From Norana najaformis (lineage: Eukaryota; Annelida; Clitellata; Crassiclitellata; Hormogastridae): a stretch of DNA of 64,000 nt. Each line of letters opens with the position of its first letter. The stretch's first letter is position 1. Below the pieces are notes generated by a model that did not search any database, was not told the origin of the DNA, and saw only the letters and a list, made by a program, of their open reading frames with translations. The stretch spans positions 41,705,924-41,769,923 of the forward strand of contig OZ029914.1 in NCBI GenBank assembly GCA_964023275.1, read 5' to 3'. This document shows, piece by piece, positions 33,501 to 43,832 of this stretch. A program made the translations under genes and the position numbers.

Positions 33501-36500
33501 GATTGAAATGGTTTGTGTCTTGATATTAAAATAAGACGGTAGAACGGCGGCGGCGACGAATGAAGTAACAGTATTTTATGAGGATCCGACTCAAACTGCG
33601 AATCAAAGATCTCTCGTGGGCCGTGCAGGGAACAGAGCACTAAGAACAACAGCTTCAGCACCACTGTCTCAAACCAATATCACACAAATCAATGGTAAAG
33701 AAGTCTACAAAATAATGTCTGTTTTCTAATTCAATCTGAAGTTAATTGTTTCGACTGAATTCCAGTTTTCACGATTCTTTAATCTGTTCAAATCTAATCT
33801 ATTCTAATACAAATACTTTTCTGTAGCGCCATTACTATAATGCACAAGGCATCAGTCATTGGTCCCTTTAAGTGAAATCGTATTTAAACAGTCGTAATCT
33901 GTTAGAGAATCCCGTTCGAAATCCGATAACTCAAGATGACTTGAAGTCAGGCTAAGGAGTGTTAGCAAATTGAAACAGTTTAGTCTTGAGTTTTGACCTC
34001 GGAAACTCTACTTATTGGTCCATATATTATCTTCTCTTGGTCTGTTCTTAGATCACATATATTCTGCAGAACCAGTTCAAAGAGTCACCAGCAACGAAAC
34101 AATTGGAACTCAGAACAACGTCAGCATAAGCACTACAGATCAACAGTCATTTTATGTCAGAGGTTGGACAGAAGGCAAGGATCTTCTATGTCAAGTATTT
34201 GTTTAACGGCAGACTCTTTGGAAGTGACAAGAATGGGGTCTGAACGTCTTCACATGCTGGCTATTATAATTTACTTTTACGAAAGCACGAGCCTGCCATT
34301 TATAAAGTGTATACAATGCAATACAGTGCAGCTAAAATTTGTATAGTGCATCCTTATAATAGATCACAGAAGCAATCTCATGTTCAACGGCAGGAAACCC
34401 TGAAAGCCAATTTTGTTGGACCCATATTGGTCACTTAGGTGACCACCAGTTGCATTCAGCGGCATAACGCGGGCCTGCTCTGGGCCCAAAAAAGGTGGCT
34501 GTCTTGGAAAGTTAAAGACCATCATAGGTGGCGCAGTAGAAGTGTTTGGTCTTAGGTAAAACGAATGATTGGTTCAGCATCAGGATTGTGATACAGTTGT
34601 AAATAATGCTGGGTATAGCGAATGAACGCTGGCCGAACGCGAGTGCAACATACTATATACTCAGTGCTTACATGTGGTAAAGTATTGTATTGTATAGCAT
34701 AACATTATGCGGTCTTCTTTTGCAATGCTTTGTATTGTATTATATTGCATATTTTGGTCAAACGTTTGTGTTGTATTCTTCATACGGTAGATTACTTTGT
34801 CCTCTTTATTGCTACGACTACGGTACAGTTGGTATTCATTAATTCCGCATGTGTCAGTTGCTACGGGGTTGTTGTTTTAGGAGCACGCGGGGGCAGCAGC
34901 GGAGGCCAAGATGTAGACCTATCAACGTACGACTACGTCGATGTAGACCTTCTCCGGAATATCCGTAGTCAAGAGACGGTTCACCTTCCGTATGAAGACA
35001 GACAAAGACCAACACAAGTATGTTAGCGCAATGCTTCTGCAGCAGCTTTGCGTGTAGATATTCCCATTCCACGTGCGTCCATGTAGGCCGACGTGTAAAT
35101 TAGAGACCACACATTCCTCGTTCGCTGTTTTGTCTTCGAGGTCTTCTACGCGTAGGTCTATGTATTGTGAGGCAAGGTAGCCGATGGGTGAGAGCGCGGG
35201 GCTTATAACGCGGAGAGTCCGGGTTCGATCCTCTCCTGAGGCGCTTACTGTGTAGGGACCTTGGGCAAGTCCTTCACTCGCAACTGCGCAGTATCATCGA
35301 TTGATTTTTAGTCATCAGATAACGGCGCTTAATAAATATAAATAAATAAATAATAATGTATGGCTTCCGCTTGGTTCATACAGAGCACAACTGCACTGTG
35401 TAACAAAATGCACCCGTGCATATTGGCCAGTAAATAACTCTATCTATACATTCTGAATTATTTCCATTTTAAATGAAATGAAAAATTAATGTCAGACATA
35501 CAAGAAGTCCTACATCAAATAAACGAAAAGTAACCAATTACTGCAACATTACCTAAATGTATTAATGTTACACAAATTAATATAATGCAGCTGCAGGTTA
35601 ACTAGCCTATCAGCCAACAAGTAGAAACAAGTCCTGAGCTCTAGCTTCAATTCTCCTACTAAATAGATCTGACCTGCAATTACATATGGCCAGGTTGAAC
35701 AAATAAAACAACTTTCGGACTTTAAGGTTAAAGTGAAACTTCGTAAGTATCAAATGAAAGCTAATAACGTTAACTATAACAATTAGGAACAGCCTTGTTT
35801 CACAATCAGTAATGAAGCTATTAATTTATCTTTTAATTCGCTCTGAGGCACATAAATAAATGCATGTGGCACATAAACGTTTTTAATATATTACGTGTTG
35901 AAAGAATTTAGGTTGTCGTGCGCTAAAATATAATGAAACGCAATGTTAAGAAGGGCTTTTACGGCAAATATTGAAATAATATTTTTTTTATTTATTTAAG
36001 TGTAGCGAGAAACAAGATCGTCGTGTAATTGAGTTCTAATACTTCAAAATTGACCATTTACTTAAGTAAATTAGGAAACTTTTACTTAAAAGCAAACATC
36101 AAGTAAATTCTTCTTCTTCTGGTTATCTACCCTCAGGCAGGTTCAAACGTCCGATGACGCCACTCCTCTAGGTGCTGAGTTTCTTTCAACCTGCTGTATC
36201 CGTCTGTCATCATCCAATCCAGCTGCATCTGTCTGGGTCGTCCTCTTGTCCTCCGCCCCTCCATTCTGCCCTCAATTACGGTTCTGAAGAGTGAGTCCCC
36301 TCTCAGTATGTGACCAATCCATTTTCTCTGTCGCCTCTTTATTGTAGCTATCATATTTCTTTCTTCCTCAACTCTTTTCAGCATCTCCTCGTTTGTTATG
36401 TGCTCCATCCAACTTTTTCCATCCTGCGCCAAATCGACATTTCGAATCCTCCAATCTCTTAAATCAAGTTAATTACATCCTTAAAATACACATACACGTG

Positions 36501-37759
36501 TACTTATCCATTCTACATAATCAACAAATGACACACATAGCACAGGCACATATGTATTGCATTTAAATTACAAGTAATATCTTAGCACATGATCGCATGT
36601 ATTACATTTAAAATGACAAATAACACCAGAGCACATACACTCCTATGTATGTATTACGCTTAATATTGGATCTCACGAGTGATTGAGTGTGTATTCGATT
36701 ACATATTCGCAAGGTGTCGCCTCTGCTCATTAACTAGATCTACCGGACTCGTAGAGTTGCATACAACTTCGTCAAACTGGTAAAGGACACTGATCCTTCG
36801 TGCATCTGTGTCGCATGGCAGACCAATGCCCACATTGACGATGTATGTCCGCAAACACGTTTCAGTGGCGAACTACTGGCTCTTCACCTCGCCGGTGATG
36901 ACTCTTGCAACTGGCTGGGTCCGAACCGCATACGCTAGAAGACCAACCATTCGTAGTAGATGTTGCAAAGAAATTGTTAGAAGAACCCCTATCAGCTAAC
37001 CTTGCGAGGCAGCTATAGTATAAAGTTTGGCGGCTTAATTTTTTGTCCAACACTCTCCCTCGCTACCTCATCTTACCTCGGACATTGTACGGTCAGTGTA
37101 CTCATTTAGTAGCTAGGGGCGCAAGTGGAGCAGACACCAGACATCAGATGTCCTTGCGATGAGCTGAATCCTCGGTTAAACACTAGGTTTTTACGTACCC
37201 CTGTGTATCAGATTTAAATTGTGGGTGAATTTGATAGCAGCGGTTAACCTTTTAGATAATCATTTTTTGCTATTATTATTTTTAGCTAGACTAAGCTACA
37301 TCACTGGAGTTTTTACTAGATTTCTGAGAAAAATAAGACATTAAACACGGTTAGTTAAGAGCCTCCAGGATTTAATTTTTAGCCAGAAATTTAAACTTTA
37401 GATAGGCCGAGTGAAAAACTTGAATATTCTGCAGTATACTTGTATATTCTGTGCTCTCAAATATACGTTTTATGTGTAACCTAATATGTAGAATTTGGGA
37501 TCAATAAAAAGACTCAATCAATTAATCAGTCAATTCCTTTCTCCATTTGTAGAATGTTGGTACGGACGGAACTGTTTATACAGAGATGAACACAACCAGA
37601 GGAAGTCATGTGCCGCCCACAACGCAACAGCATGAACCAATCCAGCTGTTGTTCAGCACATCTGTCTATGCACCAATTGATCACACAGCACAATCGAACG
37701 TAACTCCGCCACACTTGTCTAACAATACTACTCCACGAGTCGTACCTTCTTATCACTGA
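27558..37759 (+). CDS. Gene B: Ig-superfamily receptor with long tyrosine-rich cytoplasmic tail
   Basis: Eleven exons fit in phase: 27558-27597, 27910-28224, 28905-29276, 29719-29781, 30708-30854, 31246-31302, 32507-32656, 33536-33694, 34052-34162, 34881-35017 and 37553-37759. They total 1758 nt, i.e. 585 residues plus TGA. Exon 1 is a signal peptide (M-D-I-R-F-A-F-V-I-I-F-L-S). Exon 2 is a V-set-like Ig domain (I-F-H-C-R-T, W-W-I-F-E, D-A-G-T-Y-T-C-G). Exon 3 is C2-like, starting D-S-V-P-K-C with L-M-W-C. Exon 4 is a Ser-rich linker, and exon 5 has the transmembrane helix (V-V-L-M-V-F-S-F-V-A-L-S-L-L-C). The tail has I-Y-Y-E-D-Q, F-Y-E-E-I, V-F-Y-E-D-P, H-I-Y-S-A, S-T-Y-D-Y-V-D-V, P-Y-E-D, T-V-Y-T-E-M and S-V-Y-A-P-I. 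Most tail exons have a counterpart in gene A. The end of exon 3 is uncertain. The product is inferred to signal through SH2 proteins from the plasma membrane. Confidence 0.78.
28235..28440 (-). mobile_element. L2-like LINE tail repeats
   Basis: Imperfect TGTAATG and TCTAGTCTAGCTTAG / CTAATCTAATC units match, in reverse, the TTAGA tails of L2-like 3' ends seen elsewhere. The body of the element is not recognisable. It lies between the first and second Ig exons of gene B. Confidence 0.45.
29860..29970 (-). mobile_element. tRNA-derived SINE (minus strand)
   Basis: On the minus strand the sequence has a B box (GCGGGTTCAAGCCTCC), an upstream A-box-like stretch (AGCCGATTGGCTGAGTG) and the downstream TGTAGGGACCTTGAACG block shared with the other SINEs of the window. 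It is truncated at its 3' end. It sits in an intron of gene B. Confidence 0.65.
30950..31190. repeat. CATA/CATG tetranucleotide array
   Basis: About 230 bases of ATACATGCATACATAC-type repeat, in the intron after the transmembrane exon of gene B. Open frames here (rich in H, T, Y, I or V, C, M) are artefacts of the repeat. Confidence 0.9.
32755..33040. repeat. Degenerate GGTAAGATAA-type tandem array
   Basis: Variants of AAGGTAAGATAAGG, AAAGTAAAGTAAG and GGTTAGGTTAGG follow each other for about 280 bases. It is probably an old expanded LINE tail or minisatellite in an intron of gene B. Confidence 0.6.
33180..33460. repeat. CAGT/CATT tetranucleotide array
   Basis: An array of CAGTCAGT and CATTCATT units about 280 bases long, with a pure (CAGT)n core near 33390-33425. 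It lies just upstream of a tail exon of gene B; the Ser/Gln-rich open frames over it are artefacts. Confidence 0.9.
33800..33885 (-). mobile_element. L2-like LINE 3' end
   Basis: TCTAATCTATTCTAATAC, then TGTAGCGCCATTACTATAATGC, ACAAGGCATCAGTCATTGG: the reverse complement of the common LINE 3' terminus with its tail. It is in an intron of gene B. Confidence 0.55.
35168..35356 (+). mobile_element. tRNA-derived SINE, near full length
   Basis: A tRNA-like head (AGCCGATGGGTGAGAGCG, then a B box GGGTTCGATCC at 35221) is followed by a core (GTGTAGGGACCTTGGGCAAG, TCCTTCACTCGCAACTGC) and a tail (ATCATCGATTGATT, GTCATCAGATAACGGCGC, TTAATAAATATAAATAAATA). The tail resembles the L2-like LINE 3' end of the same genome. 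It lies in the long intron before the last exon of gene B. Confidence 0.8.
36110..36450 (-). mobile_element. RTE-like LINE C-terminal remnant with GAA tail
   Basis: A minus-strand open segment (36432-36133) reads W-M-E-H-I-T-N-E-E-M-L-K-R-V, then R-R-Q-R-K-W-I-G-H-I-L-R-G-D, then E-G-R-R-T-R-G-R-P-R-Q-M-Q-L-D-W. These are hallmarks of the endonuclease-reverse transcriptase C-terminus in RTE/BovB-type elements. A short AGAAGAAGAA tail follows at 36118-36108. It is inserted in the last intron of gene B. Confidence 0.8.
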
Positions 37760-38129
37760 AGCAACACTGCAAATGTTATATCTAATGCTAACGAATCGAA
37801 CCAACGAAATATTATCGAAATCTTTATCATTGTGAAAATGTGCAATGTACAAACGGTCTACTGATGATCACTGCCAACACAAACGAATTTGAAAAGCCGA
37901 GCATATACGAAATAAATTTAAGAATCGATAGATGTAATTATTAAAAAGTCAGATAGGCCCTACGGGAAGGAAAAAGCTGACATTTTTCACTAGAACTCAT
38001 ACAGCTGCAATGGCTTGCAAGAAAACACCAAAGAAGACGGACAATAGCGAAAGACAGACACGCAAAGGCAGATACATAGAAAGAAAAGAGACAGAGAAAG
38101 AGTGAGACAGACATTCGTGGTGGCAAAGC

Positions 38130-38295
38130 CATACTCAGAGAAAGAGAGAGAGAGAGAGACAGAGAGAGACAGAGAAAGAGAGAGAGAAAGAAAGAGAGAG
38201 AGAAAGAAAGAGAGAGAGATTGAAAGAGAAAATAGAGAGAGACAGAGAGTGACAGAGACAGAGTGTGAGAGAGAGAAAGCAAGTGAGAGAGGAAG
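38130..38295. repeat. (GA)n-rich purine tract
   Basis: About 160 bases of GAGA/GAAA/GACA give spurious Arg/Glu-rich frames on one strand and Ser/Leu-rich frames on the other. It lies a few hundred bases past the gene B stop codon. Confidence 0.9.
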
Positions 38296-38477
38296 AAACT
38301 AGTTGTGACAAAGGCGAAGAGCAAAGGAAGGTCAGATAAATGGACTCACACAGAGAGACGACAGACATGCAAACAACTTGACAACAGAACATCTGCTTCA
38401 TAGTTTATTAAAAATTTAACACATGCAACACGTCTTTGAACAATGAAGCAGTTCACAGAAAATAACTACCGACAGTG

Positions 38478-38565
38478 TCTGACAGACAGACAGACAGACA
38501 GACAGACAGATAGACAGGCAGACAGACAGACAGAGAAGACAGACAGACAAACAGACAGACAGGAA
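38478..38565. repeat. (GACA)n array
   Basis: Tetranucleotide GACA repeats with a few GATA and GGCA variants. Confidence 0.9.
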
Positions 38566-38589
38566 AGCATTTGGACATAGACATAGTCT

Positions 38590-38700
38590 AACCTAATCTA
38601 ATCCATGCCTCGTATAGCACAAGGCATCAATCGATGGTCGCTTCTACAGTAGGTAAAATCGTACTAAAAATTCAAAATCCATTGAACAGAGCCATACATC
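38590..38700 (-). mobile_element. L2-like LINE 3' end
   Basis: CTAATCTAATCCATGCC, then GCACAAGGCATCAATCGATGG: the common 3' terminus in reverse, followed by a worn UTR. Confidence 0.5.
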
Positions 38701-39285
38701 AAGGTGACTAAAAACGGAGAGAAAATAGACAGATGTAGAGATAAGCCAGTGGAAAAGAAGAAAGACGAAGACATATACACAGATAAACACGAACGCAAAT
38801 ACACGTACTGGTGGCAGTAGATTTTATAGCAAGAAAGCAGAGAGACAAAGACAGAGAACATTAATGTCTGTAAAAGAAAAAAATCGCAATATAGCCATGT
38901 AAAATGAATGGGCCACTTTATTGCTTATCTTAACAAGCCTTTTAAAACCCCCAGGCCTATGCCTGCCGAGACTTGAGGGAAGTCAAGTTGATATTTCCGG
39001 CCCTTAGAGGATATGGTTTTGCATGAATATGGTTATTGTGCATAGGATGTGTTTGAACGTGTTTGTCAGGAACAAAGTTACAAAGTTCAAACATCCTGTG
39101 GCAGTTTTAAACATGTCACCAGGATAATTTGCCTTATACAGTTTTTCCTAAACCCATAATTCTTTTCAGCACTTGAGAGCTAAGTGTAAGCTACATATAC
39201 AGTCAGCTTATTCACAACGCTGTATCTCAAACTCAAAATAACTAGGACACAGATTTTTGTGAAATTTCAAGTCACCGTCCATATG

Positions 39286-39382
39286 TCAGGCAGGCAGGCA
39301 GGCAGGCAGACAGGCAGACAGACAGGCAGACAGACAGGCAGACAGACAGGCAGACAGACAGGCAGACAGACAGATAGGCAGG
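39286..39382. repeat. CAGG/CAGA tetranucleotide array
   Basis: A run of GGCAGGCA and GACAGACA units about 95 bases long. Confidence 0.9.
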
Positions 39383-39714
39383 CTGCTGGGAAGTAGGATT
39401 TTTACAATAACCTCTAGTGCCTATGCGCAAATGTGCCATTCATATCATTTACAATCTAAATAGACCGCGACAGACTAGCTGGCTCGAGCACGAAATTTAA
39501 CTGCTTTTGTGACAGCCAGGTGTGCGCAAACCATTGTACTTGCACCTGCTGCAGATGTTTCAAAACAGCTGCCGATAAGGTTGGGGTAGTTTTCTCATGG
39601 TTGTCCACAATGGACATAAATGAATATATATATATACATACATATACATATATATATAATAAACTTCACAGATTAAAATATTGGTGTAATGTGTAATTAA
39701 GTAATTGCAATCAG

Positions 39715-39845
39715 GAACTTCTATCACGCCAGTATCCAATACACAAGGCATCAACTGATGGCGCAGGGTGGGAGAGTGGAAAAGTGATATGACCATATTT
39801 ACCGGCTTGAGGGACTGGAGGAGCAGTTAACATAAACCCTGCAAG
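39715..39845 (-). mobile_element. L2-like LINE 3' end
   Basis: AACTTCTATCACGCCAG, then CACAAGGCATCAACTGATGG, the reverse of the common 3' terminus. Confidence 0.5.
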
Positions 39846-41750
39846 AATGAACGTCGGTAAAACCATGAATACGTATTTGGTTGTCATAAGTAGGTCCCTT
39901 CACAAATGGCAGTTCAGAAATCTTTCTGCAAACTATGAGCCAGAATGGTGTGTTATACCATTATTGTGTCAGCCGAAGGGAAGCCGAGTGCAGAACCTTG
40001 AGGAACGCCACGATGCGAATTGAACTAACTGCATACGAGGGTTCAGAATCTTGGTTATACTGGACTGTCAACCTGTCAATGGTAATGCATTTTTCATTAG
40101 CATTCGCTAAGCTGCGTTTCTGAAAATAAGCTTTGAGTCTCCGCAGGTTTGTGCGGTTTTAGAACATAATCTCATGCCGCTTCACATGCCCTCGATATGG
40201 ACCAATATATAGGACATATGAAGCTCATGTGAGAATTTTGTCATATTCTATCATCTAAACTTCAATATATGACGCTGGGAATCCTGTATAGAAAACATTT
40301 CTCTCATATTTAGAACTACCATATCGGCTAAATTATCTTTGAGAAGAAAAAGAAATGTTCAGGTATCACACGCTTTCGTACAACCCAGGTAAATATGAAG
40401 AAAATGTCAGTAGCTCATGCGTGACGAAGACACTGCATTTCAATATACCACCTTGCAGTACAATCAATAACGTTGACTGATGGTTTCGATTGCGTGCTAT
40501 GAAAGTGGTGCTTTATATTAGATTGTATTGGAATAATTCATAAAATTATTTATACGCCGTATGAATGTATATACAGCTTGTATGTGCACAATGGTCTGTA
40601 TAAAACATGAATACATAAAATGGCTAAATACTAACATGCGAAGTTGTCGAAACACATTTATCAGTTAAAACTAGACATCTAAAAAAGGCACACAAAAAGT
40701 ATAGTATAGAAAATAGTCTTTTAAAGCTGCTGTCAAAATTGGTTATGAAAAGAAATATTAAAACACGAAAAAATGTTTTAATAAAAACTAAAATATAGAA
40801 CAGTGAGCAATACAAACGAAAACTAGCAAATGTGAAATACTTAGATATGGCAGTGACTCAGCGAACGTCAATGTCTTGTGGTAATAATTTTAATCTCATC
40901 CAAAGATAATCATTTTATTCCATGCAAAACATTTTGCTATTACATTTGACAAAATAGCAGGAATGCCTAATCATATCATATTAAACACTAAACACTGTTT
41001 CCTCTTAAGGCGACCGACTTCATCCGATACAATCCAACCAGACGGGCCGAACCGGGTCGGGTTGGTATGGTGTACGGTTAACACTTGAAACCTACGTTCA
41101 GAAAAAGTGAATGACATTATCAGTAACAACAGTCAATATAACCTATCTAGATTGGTCTAGCTGTTCTTTACAGTGCTTCAGACAGTCTCTGTGAAATGTT
41201 AGATTCTGAAAGATTTTGAGCTCGTTTATGTTCAACTGATTCACGTAAAGCGGATGAAGTTCATGTCATGGGCTGGATTAGTTTGAGATAGTCCATCAAG
41301 ACTTGTACCACAGTCTCAGTGACCTTCGGCTGTATTTCAAACGCAAACACAACAAACCAGATGCTAGATAATAATGCCATATGGTTTATAGGGATTTAGA
41401 ATGAATTGGGAATTTTCCAGAATTTCTTTGAATACCACATTTATCTTCTCTTTTAGGCATTCCACAGACTATTTTATTGGCTTAATTTCAGACTATTTTA
41501 TCGCGAATTGAATGTTTTCAATTCCCCGTGGAATATATATACCTAATGGAGTTATATTGCGTAGCTATACCGCTTCCGAGGTCATTCACTAGTGTCGGGC
41601 TTACTTGATAGCGCGATGAAGTCGCCATAAAGACATCAAGTCCATCAAGACGTATTACAGTCTCAATGACCTTCAACTGCAATGCAATGCTCCTCTGTCA
41701 ACCGGTGACTACAGTATTTAAATGAGTGATAATGCCATTGTTATCACTCT
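39846..41750. other. AT-rich stretch, no gene recognised
   Basis: No Ig exon, transposase or RNA gene was seen on either strand. The open frames are short and low in complexity. The composition is strongly AT-rich around 40560-40990. Confidence 0.5.
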
Positions 41751-41769
41751 GGTTAAGAGTGCAGTGTGG

Positions 41770-41950
41770 TGACGAGAGTAATCACGATGTGTCTGGCGCC
41801 AGGACTGCGTTGGGGTCTCTGGCTTTCTCGGTGGCTGTTCCCAAACTTTGGAATTAACTGCCCGGTTTAGTGCGTTCTCTCTTCCTTCTATGTCTCTGTC
41901 TCTGTCTCACTGACTCTCTTCCTCTCTAATCTCTCTCATATTTGATTAGA
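41770..41950 (+). mobile_element. CR1/L2-like LINE C-terminal remnant
   Basis: The plus strand reads F-S-V-A-V-P-K-L-W-N-stop-L-P-G-L-V-R-S-L, the terminal motif of CR1/L2 reverse transcriptase proteins with one stop, then a CT-rich stretch (TCTGTCTCTGTCTCAC). Confidence 0.6.
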
Positions 41951-42232
41951 TAAGAATTCGCTATTTACTGCTCGAAACCTCCGCCTAAAGCGCCGTTGAC
42001 CCCATTACTTTCAAGCCTTTCCACAATAATCCAACATACGGCTTTGCCTACATGTAATTTCATTCACTTCTGCATCTGATTTGTTTTATTGGTTCCTTTA
42101 CGAAATTATATGTGACAACTTTGCAGAACGGATGCAATCAAGAACTACAATCTAGAAACCTGCCCAGTCACCGGAAGGCTTTATTGCTTTAACAGCTATT
42201 ACGCTGGCTCTAACAGCTGAAACTGTAGCATT

Positions 42233-42310
42233 GGAACTGTAATTGTAATCCCAAATTTATATAGCGCCCCTTTATTAGGAATTCATTAGAGGCGCTTCTT
42301 AAAATAGTTA
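42233..42310 (-). mobile_element. L2-like LINE 3' end
   Basis: ACTGTAATTGTAATCCC, then TTTATATAGCGCCCC and TTAGAGGCGCTTC match the 3' end of the element at 7706-8900, in the same orientation. Confidence 0.6.
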
Positions 42311-42599
42311 TAGGTCTAATCATTTAATTTAAGGTTTAATGTGTTTGTAGGTAGTGTGGGTGATAACAATGCATGGTCCTAAAGATAGTGACACCGAAAC
42401 TTCAATGCACTGTTTGTTTTTTTATAATCAGAATTCTTGTTCAATCTTTATCACATAAATTGAAGGAAAAAATTCGCGTGGGAATGGTGAAGGGTAAGGA
42501 ACGAAGCTTATGGGAAGAGTGCGGAAATAGGAAAAAGGAGCTACGGAAACTGGAGGCGATAGGATTCAATGTCAAAATGCAGGGTTGATACATATTTGT

Positions 42600-42695
42600 G
42601 TTCCCGCGTCTCTCTGTTTCTCTTTTTGTATCTCTCTGTTTATCCCTGTCTCTCTGTGTCTCTATCTGTGTCTCACTGTCTTTCTTTCTCTGATA
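42600..42695. repeat. CT-rich simple repeat
   Basis: TCTCTGTTTC and TCTCTGTGTC units over about 95 bases, with antisense Arg/Thr/Glu-rich artefact frames. Confidence 0.8.
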
Positions 42696-42974
42696 CAAAT
42701 GTCGTGGGAGTGTTTAACGGTGTTGTGTATGATATTGTTCTATTTTCGTAAACTGTACATCTGGCGATATTCTCACAGGCTAAACGATAAGACACACCTG
42801 TCTCTCTACACACAGTTTGAGTATCGCAGTTAAGACAACTTATAGCTTTTGACTGGGGACTTTGTCAGGCTAATAGATCACCAATTAAAGGGTTTGCCTA
42901 TAACAAGTTAATTACTCCTGGCCGGGGTTTACGATTTCCTTTAATTATTCGGAATACTATATGGTCCATTGACT

Positions 42975-43500
42975 AAAATGTAATGTAATGTAACATAATG
43001 ACGACAATTTATATAGCATCGTAAGTAGCAGGCTACGTCTAGGGTGCTGTACAAAGTCAAAAGTCGGCCCAAGAGTTATGCAGCAAATACAATTTCAGCT
43101 GTTTTTTAAAGAGGTTGACACTTTTGGACTCCCGAATGGATGCCGGAATACTGTTCCAGGGGCGCGGGCCAGCGACCCGAAAAGCCCGATCACCCATTCT
43201 AGTCTAAATTGCCGGGACAAATCCGTTGTCGAACTTTGATGATCGCAGTCGCAGTCGGTTGGGGTCATCAGGCAGTGGCCTGATGCTGTCTGCAATATAG
43301 CGTGGTGCGCAGTTGTTCACATATTTGTACACAAGGAGGCAAAGTTTGAACTTTACGCGCTCGCCGATCCTTCGCCACTGAAGTTGATACTGAAGTATGG
43401 GTGTGATGTGGTCGGACGTTCTAGCAGCCAGACTAGCAGCGGCTTTGATGACTGCCTGAAGCCGAATGGTTCTGCGCTGTGGCAAGCCAGCGAAAATCTT
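42975..43500 (-). mobile_element. CR1/L2-like LINE C-terminal remnant
   Basis: On the minus strand 43485-43204 reads A-A-A-S-L-A-A-R-T-S-D-H-I-T-P-I-L, then F-K-L-C-L-L-V-Y-K-Y-V and A-P-R-Y-I-A-D. This is the segment that follows the YADD box domain in many CR1/L2 elements (H-I-T-P-x-L...F-K-x-x-L-L-V-Y-K). After a frameshift it continues with R-A-F-R-V-A-G-P-R-P-W-N (43190-43150). The 3' end has GATGCTATATAAATTG and an ACATTACATTAC tail. Confidence 0.8.
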
Positions 43501-43764
43501 GACTAAAAACTGCTAAATCAACTTATTGGAGACCTATATAAAAATAGTGCGATCATTATACGATAGTAAATTGAACTGTTGGATTAAAGGCTGAACCAAC
43601 GCCGGACCCAGAAGTATTCATTGGCTTTGTTTAGTACCGACCAGTCGCTATATACGGGTGGAGTTCGAGTTAGGCTACCATCTTCCAATCTTGGAATTGT
43701 GGAATAAACTGGACCAATAGCCAATAAATAGTTCTGGCGAGCAACCATTGCCATGTATTTCGTT

Positions 43765-43832
43765 ATAAAATACCGCCATCGGTTGATGCCTTATGCATTA
43801 GACACCGGCGCATTAGAAGTTTCTAATTATTA
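43765..43832 (+). mobile_element. L2-like LINE 3' end
   Basis: CCGCCATCGGTTGATGCC, then TTATGCATTAGACACCGGCG and CATTAGAAGTTTCTAATTA, the common 3' terminus in sense orientation. Confidence 0.55.

Noticed and set aside
33122-33534. Ser/Gln-rich open frames
   Set aside because: They follow the CAGT tetranucleotide array and have no splice context.
35221-35240. tRNA gene on the basis of GGTTCGATCC boxes
   Set aside because: The head cannot form an acceptor stem and is followed by the SINE core and tail; all such boxes in the window belong to SINEs.
37941-38401. Long Leu/Ser-rich frames on the minus strand and Arg/Glu-rich frame on the plus strand
   Set aside because: Artefacts of the (GA)n tract.
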